Positions 1 through 5,254 of a stretch of 5,254 nucleotides of DNA are shown here, one piece after another. Source of the stretch: Gammaproteobacteria bacterium (GTDB lineage Bacteria; Pseudomonadota; Gammaproteobacteria; QNFN01); the NCBI GenBank assembly GCA_003645555.1, contig QNFN01000158.1, positions 1-5,254 of the forward strand, in the 5' to 3' direction. The notes under the pieces were generated by a model. The model did not search any database and had not been told where the DNA came from. It saw only the letters and a program-made list of their open reading frames with translations. Position 1 is the stretch's first letter. Each line of letters begins with the position of its first letter. The translations under genes were made by a program, and so were the position numbers.

Positions 1-197
1 ACCGCCGGTTGCTGGACGAGTCGGACCTGGCGATGGCCCGCGTGCTGGAGGACCTGGTCGGGGTCCTGGTCGACAAGGGCGTGCTGCGCTTCACCGACCT
101 CCCTGAGGCAGCTCAGAAAAAGCTGCTTGCCCGACGCGGGGCACGGACAGACGTCAACGGACACTCACCGCTGGTCGGTGGAGAGGACGTCCTCTGA
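1..197 (+). CDS. Small conserved protein, 'tryptophan synthase subunit beta-like' family (3' end only)
   Basis: This is the C-terminal part of a gene that begins left of the window; 64 residues are visible, with the first full codon at position 3 and TGA at 195-197. An in-frame TTG at 9-11 is not a credible start because the reading frame stays open to the edge. The visible segment, with an SDLAMARVLEDLVGVL helix followed by KGVLRFTDLPEAAQKKLL, matches from memory the C-terminal half of a roughly 110-residue gammaproteobacterial protein that databases often label tryptophan synthase subunit beta-like. That label is misleading: nothing resembling the PLP-binding TrpB fold is visible, and no enzymatic role is established. 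The tail (GGEDVL) is acidic and probably flexible. It overlaps the likely lapG start by four bases, and a lapG ribosome binding site lies inside its last codons, so the two are probably co-transcribed and coupled. Family call fairly sure, function unknown. Confidence 0.75.
   Translation, partial: RRLLDESDLAMARVLEDLVGVLVDKGVLRFTDLPEAAQKKLLARRGARTDVNGHSPLVGGEDVL
180..187 (+). promoter_or_regulatory. Ribosome binding site for lapG (supports CTG start at 194)
   Basis: The purine-rich run GGAGAGGA, a close match to the anti-Shine-Dalgarno complement, ends six bases before the CTG at 194-196. It lies inside the last codons of the upstream gene, as expected for coupled translation. The alternative ATG at 248 has only a weaker GAGGA at 232-236, eleven bases away. 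This site is the main nucleotide evidence for the upstream start. Confidence 0.6.
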
Positions 198-889
198 GCC
201 AGCCGCGCCACACCGCAAGCTCGCACCGGACGAGGACCCTGCTCCTGATGCTGGCGCTCGCCTGCGCCCTGGTGCTGGCCAAGAAAGAGTTGCTGGTCAT
301 CTCCGACGAGCTGCTCGCCCGGGTCGAGACCACCTACGGTGTGTCGGCCCGGGTGCGCGTCGACGACTGGTCGAAGCTGCTGGCCCGCACCGATCTGCCG
401 GACGACATGAGCAAGATCGAGGTGGTCAACCGCTTCTTCAACAAGATGCGCTTTATCGACGACATCAAGCACTGGGGTGTAAACGACTACTGGGCCACAC
501 CGATCGAGTTCCTCGGCAGCAACGGTGGCGACTGCGAAGACTTCTCGATCGCCAAGTACTTCACCCTGCGTTACCTCGGCGTGCCCGAGGAGAAGCTGCG
601 CATGGTCTACGTCAAGGCGCTGAAGCTGAACCAGGCCCACATGGTGGTCGCCTACCTGCCAACCCCCGATGCCGAGCCACTGATCCTCGACAACCTGGTG
701 CCCACGGTGCGCAAGGCCTCCACGCGACGTGACCTGAAGCCGGTCTACAGCTTCAATGGTGATGGCCTCTGGTTGGCCAAGGAGCGGGGCCTGGGCAAGA
801 CGCCGGCCGGCAAGGCCGACAAGCTCAGCCTCTGGACCCAGTTGCAGCGACGTCTCCAGGGTACCGACTGGCGCGTAGCCAAGACCTGA
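194..889 (+). CDS. lapG: LapG-type periplasmic cysteine protease (peptidase C93, bacterial transglutaminase-like)
   Basis: LapG is a calcium-dependent periplasmic protease that cuts the N-terminal anchor of LapA-type adhesins at a di-alanine site, releasing them and promoting biofilm dispersal; the inner-membrane c-di-GMP receptor LapD sequesters it. Counting from the ATG at 248, the catalytic triad is Cys96 (in GGDCEDF), His131 (in NQAHMVV) and Asp148 (in LILDNL). The spacings of 35 and 17 residues are those I recall for Legionella and Pseudomonas LapG. The acidic residues flanking the Cys match the known calcium-binding positions. VVNRFFN, DDYWATP-like (NDYWATP) and YVKALKLNQAH are also family hallmarks. 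The ATG at 248 gives 213 residues but a signal peptide without a basic n-region. Starting at CTG 194 gives 231 residues with an Arg/His-rich n-region, the hydrophobic core LLLMLALACALVLA and a VLA/KK cleavage site, plus a good ribosome binding site. No ATG, GTG or TTG lies between. Family call very firm; start codon less so. Confidence 0.93.
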   Translation: MSQPRHTASSHRTRTLLLMLALACALVLAKKELLVISDELLARVETTYGVSARVRVDDWSKLLARTDLPDDMSKIEVVNRFFNKMRFIDDIKHWGVNDYWATPIEFLGSNGGDCEDFSIAKYFTLRYLGVPEEKLRMVYVKALKLNQAHMVVAYLPTPDAEPLILDNLVPTVRKASTRRDLKPVYSFNGDGLWLAKERGLGKTPAGKADKLSLWTQLQRRLQGTDWRVAKT

Positions 890-899
890 GCCACCGCGC

Positions 900-2102
900 A
901 TGACCTCACCCAAACGCGCCTGGCACCGCCCGGAGGCCCTGCTGCTGTTGATGGCGGTGGCGATGCCGCTGGCGTTCGGCACCTGGCTGGCGCTGATTAA
1001 CAATTTCGCCATCGAGCGCGCCGCCTTCACCGGCGCCGAGATCGGCATCCTGCAGAGTCTGCGCGAAATTCCAGGCTTCCTCGCCTTCACCTTCATCTTC
1101 CTGCTCGCCTGGGTGCGCGAACAGACCCTGGCGCTGCTGTTTCTGCTGCTGCTAGGGTTCGGGGTGGCCATCACCGGCCTGCTGCCGAGTTTCAGCGGCC
1201 TGCTGGTGACCACCTTCGTGATGTCAGTCGGCTTCCACTACTTCGAGACCGCGCGCAATTCGTTGACCCTGCAGTGGCTCGAAAAGAGCCAGACCGCCGC
1301 TTTCATGGGCAAGATGATCGCCGCCGGCTCGGCCGCCTCGCTGCTGATCTACGGCATGATCTGGCTGTTGCTGGAACATGGCGGCCTGTCGATGGCCTGG
1401 GTCTACGCAATCGGTGGCGGCCTGGCGGTCGTGCTGGCCGTGGGCGCGTGGTTCGCCTTCCCCCACTTCCCGGAGAAGGTCGAGCAGCACAAGAAACTGA
1501 TCCTGCGAAAACGCTACTCGCTCTACTACGTGATCACCTTCCTCGCCGGCGCACGGCGGCAGATCTTCATGGTCTTCGCCGGCTTTCTGCTGGTGGAGAA
1601 ATTCGGTTTCGACGCCGCCGCGATCAGCCTGGTATTCCTCGCCAGCATGGCCCTGAACGTCGTCGCCGGCCCGGCCATCGGCCGGCTGATCGGCCGCATT
1701 GGCGACCGACGGGCACTGACCTATGAATACATCGGCCTGTTCTTCGTCTTTACCGCCTATGCTTTCGTTGACAGCGCCTGGATCGCCGTCGTGCTCTACC
1801 TGCTCGACCACATCTTCTTTGCCATGTCGATCGCCATCCGCACCTACTTCCAGAAAATCGCCGACCCGGCCGAGATCGCACCGACCGCGGGTGTCGCCTT
1901 CACCATCAACCACATCGCCGCCGTGCTGCTGCCAGCACCGTTCGGCCTGCTCTGGCTGGTCTCGCCGTCGGCGGTGTTCCTGGTCGGTGCCGGACTGGCC
2001 CTGCTCTCACTCGTCTGCGTCCGCCTGGTCCCGACCGATCCGCGACCGGGGCGGGAGTGGGTGTTCGCCAAGCCGGTTACCACCGAACAGCAGGCCGGCT
2101 GA
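900..2102 (+). CDS. Major facilitator superfamily (MFS) transporter, substrate unknown
   Basis: The 400-residue product is a polytopic inner-membrane protein of normal MFS length. Hydrophobic segments fall at about 15-35, 48-70, 76-95, 99-117, 137-158, 164-188, 208-230, 239-262, 275-291, 293-312, 329-352 and 357-377, giving 12 helices in two sets of six. The basic central loop (about 191-207, EKVEQHKKLILRKR) lies between helices 6 and 7 and should be cytoplasmic. A motif A-like GRLIGRIGDRRAL (261-273) sits between helices 8 and 9, but the equivalent loop 2-3 reads WVREQTLALL and lacks the usual motif. Charged or polar residues within helices (Arg55-Glu56, Glu116, Arg119, Arg219-Arg220, Asp303, His338) hint at a polar or charged substrate or proton coupling. 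The ATG lies 10 bases after the lapG stop without a clear Shine-Dalgarno, so coupling to lapG is likely. The specific subfamily was not recognised; an efflux or uptake role cannot be chosen. Confidence 0.88.
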   Translation: MTSPKRAWHRPEALLLLMAVAMPLAFGTWLALINNFAIERAAFTGAEIGILQSLREIPGFLAFTFIFLLAWVREQTLALLFLLLLGFGVAITGLLPSFSGLLVTTFVMSVGFHYFETARNSLTLQWLEKSQTAAFMGKMIAAGSAASLLIYGMIWLLLEHGGLSMAWVYAIGGGLAVVLAVGAWFAFPHFPEKVEQHKKLILRKRYSLYYVITFLAGARRQIFMVFAGFLLVEKFGFDAAAISLVFLASMALNVVAGPAIGRLIGRIGDRRALTYEYIGLFFVFTAYAFVDSAWIAVVLYLLDHIFFAMSIAIRTYFQKIADPAEIAPTAGVAFTINHIAAVLLPAPFGLLWLVSPSAVFLVGAGLALLSLVCVRLVPTDPRPGREWVFAKPVTTEQQAG

Positions 2103-2164
2103 GTTCTTGTTGCCAAACGTGGAGCGGACCTGACCAGCCTGCCGCAGATAGCGTCACGCGCCGA
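2103..2164. other. Short intergenic gap between convergent genes
   Basis: These 62 bases separate the stop of the transporter gene from the stop of the minus-strand regulator. No gene, repeat or promoter is evident. The only clean hairpin, GCCG-ATCA-CGGC at 2160-2171, has a four-base-pair stem, overlaps the regulator's stop codon and is not followed by a T run on either strand, so it is not a convincing intrinsic terminator. Confidence 0.6.
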
Positions 2165-5100
2165 TCACGGCACCTGCTCGACCACCGCCCGGGTCTCGGC
2201 TGTGGGACCACTGAGCCCGGCAGCGAACAGCGCCGCGCAACACCGCTCGTAAGTCGCCGCCGCCTCGACGGGGCGACCGTCTCGTTGCTGAGAAATCATC
2301 AAATCACGATAGAGAACTTCGCTGGCCGGCTCGACCTCGATGGCCCGCTCGAGACATCGAACAGCCTCGTCGGCTTGCTCACGCGTGTCGTGATGCGCAG
2401 CGAGACGGGTGACACAACGAATGAAACGGGCCCGCCACTGCTCACGACAGGCCAGGTACTGGGGGGAGCCGTCGTCGCCGGCAAGAAAGCCACCCCGGTA
2501 GAGTGTAAACAGCTGCTCGACAAGCGGTCCTGTAGCATCATCCCCAACAACCGAAGACGGCCGACTCAATACCAAATCAAGCTCCGACACAACCTGGCCC
2601 AGCGCCCAGGTATCCAGCCAGCAGCGGTCCGGATCGAGGCTCAATCGACCGTCTCGCAATAACACCATGCCGTCGTCCCCGAGCAGCTTGCGCAAACGGT
2701 GCAGGGTCGTGTTCAGCGAGCGATAAGCATAATCACCCTCGACGTGGGGCCACATGGCCTCGGCAACCTGCTCGGCACGTACCTCGTGTCCGCCCAGTGC
2801 GATCAATGTTTTGAGCAAGTTGGTCGGACGATTCTGTTTCTTGCCTTCACCAACGGCTGATGCCTGTTCGGTTTCGATGACGAAGGTACCCAGGGTGCGT
2901 ATGCGTAGCGGCCACGGCCACGACTCGAGATGGTAGGGCGGAATCGCCGGCCGCAGCCCACGCCGACGCACCAGGGCCTGGGCGTACTCTTCCTCGATCC
3001 CTTCCTCCAGCGCCGTCTGGCAGAGTCGGCTCATCATTTCAGGCTGCCAGCCAAGCACGTGATAGTAGCCATGCTCACGTCCGAGACTGAACGCGTAACG
3101 CAGGGAATTAAGGCCCGATTGACGACGCCCATGGGCCAGGGCGATATCGGCCCAGGGCAGGAGCGCCATGAATGCCAGGAGATGGCTGTTGATGTTGCGC
3201 GTCAAGGCGTGGACCTTACGCAAGTGGGCACCGCACTTGTGCTCGTCATGGGGAGCAATAATCGGTGCCATCGCCAACCGGCAGATCACCTCATAAAACG
3301 GAATACCGACCTCGGTGGACAGGCGCAAGGCCTGCTTCTGCTGCTGGTAGGCCGTGACCGGATCACCCTGGAGTTGGGCATGCCATCCCGCGACGTAGTA
3401 GTAGAGACAGAGGTCAAAACGACGCAGGCGATGCAACTCGTCCTGCAATTCATCGAGCCAGGTCGACGCGGCACCGAGGTCTCCCGCGGCGAGGCAGGCC
3501 GCCGCGGCAATGGCCCGGAGTTCCCCGGTGTACTGCTGGACACCACTTGCTGAGGCCACGGCAAGGGCCTGGTGAACCTCTTCAAGGGCCCCGTCGCGGT
3601 CATTGACCAGCATCCGGTACATCGCTTCGGCATGTCCGAGCGCAACCGCTCCGAGCGGTGCGACCGACCCCCTGGAAGCGAGCTCATGCAAGCCATCGAG
3701 AACACCCCTGGCACGTTGGAAATGGCCGGTCCACATTATTGAAATTGCCACCTGCGGCTCAATCGCCAGACGCAGCTCCGGGTTTCCGGACTCCTGTGAG
3801 AGCGTATAGGCACGATCAAGCCACTGACGCAGCTCGGCAACATCGGGCCAGCGCACCATGGTCGCGCTGAAGACACTGCAGGCCGCCCGCGCCTCGAGTT
3901 CCGGGGCCAGCGTACCTTCCCGCTCCTGGAGCAGACCCGCCAGTTCATCGATCCACGGATCGAGCAGGGAGAGGTCATCCATGTCCCGCAATACGGAATC
4001 GATGATCCCGGCACAGGAAAGGATTTGGCCCGTCGTATCACTGGATCCCTCACCGGTGAACAGCGCGTGGCTGCGTTCGAACAACCGGCGACTTTCGCGC
4101 GGCATGGCGTGCAGCTGGCAAGCCCCGTTCCAGTAGAGCAGCCAGGGGTTTCCGGTGAATGACCTGGCCGGGAAGGCGTCGAACCAGGCGGTCATCGTTT
4201 CCGAGCGTCCCTGCGCGATCAGGGTCGATGCATGCTCGGCGATCAGGGTTGCCGCCCGCCCCCAGGCATCGAGATCGATCAGCAACTCGATTGCTTCTTC
4301 TACCTGGCCTACCTGGAGCAGCAGGTCGGCCGCCTGCTCGCGCCACCGGTTGGAGCGCTTGGGCGGCACTTGGTCACGAACCCGCCGCAGGAGAAATTCA
4401 CGCAGCATGGGGTGGAACTCGTAGACCATGCCGCTTGGCAACTGCCGCTCGCTGACAAAGTACCCGCCGTGAGCCAGTCGCCGCAGGGTAGCCTCCCCCT
4501 GTCCTGTCCCGTCGAACGCCATGGCCATTTCCTGACTCAACCGCTTCAACACGGCCGCCCAGAGCAGGAATTCCTGGGCGTCGGTCGGCAGCTTCTCGAA
4601 AATCTCACCTGCCAAGTAGTCAAACAGGACCTGGGGCAGCATCGATTCGTGGCCATGAATCGCGGCAAGATCCACCGGGCCATGTTCGAGTAGCAAGACC
4701 AGACCCGCGGGCCAGCCCGCAGTTCGCCGGTACAGGGTGGCGAGCGCATCTTCGTCGAGTTCCGGTGATCGCTTGATGGCGATTGCATCCGACTCCTCGC
4801 GTGTCAGCTGCAGTTCCGGCCAACCGAGTTCAACCAGTGCCGCACTGGCCCGCAATCGCGCCAGTGCGGCAGGCGGTTCGTCGCGGCTGAGCACCATCGC
4901 CTTGCACCCTGCAGGCGCTTCACCAAGGCCATCGCGAAACACCTCGACAAGCTGTGACTGCGGAGGAACCTCGTGATAATTGTCGAATACCAGCAGAAGT
5001 CCATCTGACGCCAACTCGAACAGCTGGCGAAAGAAACCTCGACTGAAGGTTGCGATGTCATCGAGGTACTCAGGCCCAAGCAGGGGCAGACCGCTCCCGC

Positions 5101-5254
5101 CCTCGGCACCAAAGCTTATCGCTGCTTCACGCAGGTAGTAGAAAAAGGTGGCGATATCGGCATCACCACGATCAAGTTGATACCAGATACAGGGCTGCTG
5201 GCGGCTTTCGATATAACTGCCGACCAGTGTTGTTTTCCCGGCCCCTGGCGGCCC
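2165..5254 (-). CDS. MalT-like STAND ATPase transcriptional regulator with C-terminal winged helix and BTAD domain (5' end missing)
   Basis: At least 1029 residues are visible; the reading frame is open to the right edge, so the start is outside the window, probably a few tens of residues upstream. A TTG codon at 5012-5014 lies in the middle of the ATPase domain and is not the start. Counting from the first visible codon: Walker A GPPGAGKTTL (1-10); Walker B LLLVFDNYHE (86-95, Asp91); the VLSRDEPP strand (121-128) and AGWPAGLVLLL (179-189), both typical of MalT-family STAND ATPases; FHPMLREFLLRR (280-291) closing the winged-helix part; then helical TPR-like repeats to about 770. The C-terminus has an OmpR/PhoB-type winged helix starting at LRIRTLGTF (783-791) with the probable recognition helix SLNTTLHRLRKLLG (846-859), then an all-helical BTAD domain (about 881-1025). 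By analogy with MalT, ligand and ATP binding should drive oligomerisation and transcription activation in the cytoplasm. Ligand and target genes are unknown. It is convergent with the lapG operon, so joint control is not implied. Confidence 0.9.
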   Translation of the reverse strand, partial: GPPGAGKTTLVGSYIESRQQPCIWYQLDRGDADIATFFYYLREAAISFGAEGGSGLPLLGPEYLDDIATFSRGFFRQLFELASDGLLLVFDNYHEVPPQSQLVEVFRDGLGEAPAGCKAMVLSRDEPPAALARLRASAALVELGWPELQLTREESDAIAIKRSPELDEDALATLYRRTAGWPAGLVLLLEHGPVDLAAIHGHESMLPQVLFDYLAGEIFEKLPTDAQEFLLWAAVLKRLSQEMAMAFDGTGQGEATLRRLAHGGYFVSERQLPSGMVYEFHPMLREFLLRRVRDQVPPKRSNRWREQAADLLLQVGQVEEAIELLIDLDAWGRAATLIAEHASTLIAQGRSETMTAWFDAFPARSFTGNPWLLYWNGACQLHAMPRESRRLFERSHALFTGEGSSDTTGQILSCAGIIDSVLRDMDDLSLLDPWIDELAGLLQEREGTLAPELEARAACSVFSATMVRWPDVAELRQWLDRAYTLSQESGNPELRLAIEPQVAISIMWTGHFQRARGVLDGLHELASRGSVAPLGAVALGHAEAMYRMLVNDRDGALEEVHQALAVASASGVQQYTGELRAIAAAACLAAGDLGAASTWLDELQDELHRLRRFDLCLYYYVAGWHAQLQGDPVTAYQQQKQALRLSTEVGIPFYEVICRLAMAPIIAPHDEHKCGAHLRKVHALTRNINSHLLAFMALLPWADIALAHGRRQSGLNSLRYAFSLGREHGYYHVLGWQPEMMSRLCQTALEEGIEEEYAQALVRRRGLRPAIPPYHLESWPWPLRIRTLGTFVIETEQASAVGEGKKQNRPTNLLKTLIALGGHEVRAEQVAEAMWPHVEGDYAYRSLNTTLHRLRKLLGDDGMVLLRDGRLSLDPDRCWLDTWALGQVVSELDLVLSRPSSVVGDDATGPLVEQLFTLYRGGFLAGDDGSPQYLACREQWRARFIRCVTRLAAHHDTREQADEAVRCLERAIEVEPASEVLYRDLMISQQRDGRPVEAAATYERCCAALFAAGLSGPTAETRAVVEQVP
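2180..2908 (-). other. SARP-like DNA-binding module: OmpR-type winged helix (2615-2908) plus BTAD (2180-2614)
   Basis: This part of the regulator gene encodes the output module. The winged helix opens with the LRIRTLGTF strand, continues through LLKTLIALGGHEVRAEQVAEAMWP and the SLNTTLHRLRKLLG helix, and ends with the hairpin strand LLRDGRLSLDP, followed by CWLDTWAL. The BTAD part follows, with LYRGGFLAG and later helices around AVRCLERAIEVEPASEVLYRDLM, where two-helix repeats resembling TPRs are visible. In actinobacterial SARP proteins such as AfsR, the same pair sits at the N-terminus, before the ATPase; here it is at the C-terminus, where MalT carries its LuxR-type helix-turn-helix. Boundaries are estimates by eye. 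Confidence 0.8.

Noticed and set aside
127..732. Plus-strand open frame overlapping lapG in another frame
   Set aside because: Arg/Gly/Ala-rich low-information translation with a TTG start inside the upstream gene; the LapG frame explains the region.
1129..1155. CTG-rich run resembling a microsatellite
   Set aside because: It is an ordinary leucine-rich stretch of transmembrane helix 3, interrupted by other codons, and not a true tandem repeat.
113..1213. Long open frame on the minus strand opposite lapG and the start of the transporter gene
   Set aside because: Its translation is low in recognisable motifs and rich in Gly, Gln, His and Arg, as expected from the complement of GC-rich coding DNA; the plus strand here carries a clear LapG catalytic triad and MFS helices.
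1224..1913. Minus-strand open frame of about 229 residues opposite the transporter
   Set aside because: Composition is strongly Gly/Asp/Gln/Glu-rich, the expected antisense of a hydrophobic membrane protein gene; no domain is recognisable.
2160..2171. GCCG-ATCA-CGGC hairpin as a bidirectional terminator
   Set aside because: The stem has only four base pairs, it overlaps the regulator stop codon, and no T run follows on either strand.
2057..2662. Plus-strand open frame across the intergenic gap into the regulator's 3' end
   Set aside because: It crosses the end of the transporter gene and the BTAD-coding region in antisense, with no motif; the BTAD frame on the other strand is convincing.
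4232..4693. Plus-strand open frame of about 153 residues within the regulator gene
   Set aside because: No recognisable domain; it is antisense to well-conserved STAND motifs on the minus strand.

Overview
The window is GC-rich, tightly packed bacterial DNA, most probably from a gammaproteobacterium. The reasons are a LapG-type periplasmic protease (the Pseudomonas/Legionella biofilm system), a preceding small protein of the kind annotated in pseudomonads as 'tryptophan synthase subunit beta-like', and a MalT-type STAND regulator carrying a BTAD domain. The genus cannot be resolved from the sequence. Homology calls are from recognised motifs, not searches.

Layout. Positions 1-2102 hold a plus-strand run of three genes that looks like one operon: the 3' end of the small conserved protein (1-197), lapG (best read as 194-889), and a 12-helix major facilitator superfamily (MFS) transporter (900-2102). 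The spacings are a 4-base overlap and a 10-base gap, so translational coupling is likely. Positions 2103-2164 are a short tail-to-tail intergenic stretch with no convincing terminator. Positions 2165-5254 hold one long minus-strand gene whose 5' end lies beyond the right edge. It is a STAND ATPase with a helical-repeat middle and a C-terminal OmpR-like winged helix plus BTAD domain. The layout accounts for essentially the whole window. No tRNA, rRNA, CRISPR array, insertion sequence or repeat array was seen.

How the genes may work together. LapG is known to release LapA-type giant adhesins from the outer membrane when c-di-GMP is low, held in check by LapD. Neither lapD nor an adhesin gene is in the window, so its partners must lie to the left or elsewhere. 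The transporter's substrate is unknown and its link to LapG is only positional. The minus-strand regulator is convergent with this operon, so it is probably an independent unit; its target cannot be read from here.

Most notable points: lapG appears to start at a non-standard CTG codon with a strong ribosome binding site and a complete signal peptide; the regulator has a MalT-like body with a SARP-like DNA-binding module at its C-terminus; and the transporter has lost the usual motif A in its N-terminal half. I found no clear case for a wholly new multi-gene system.
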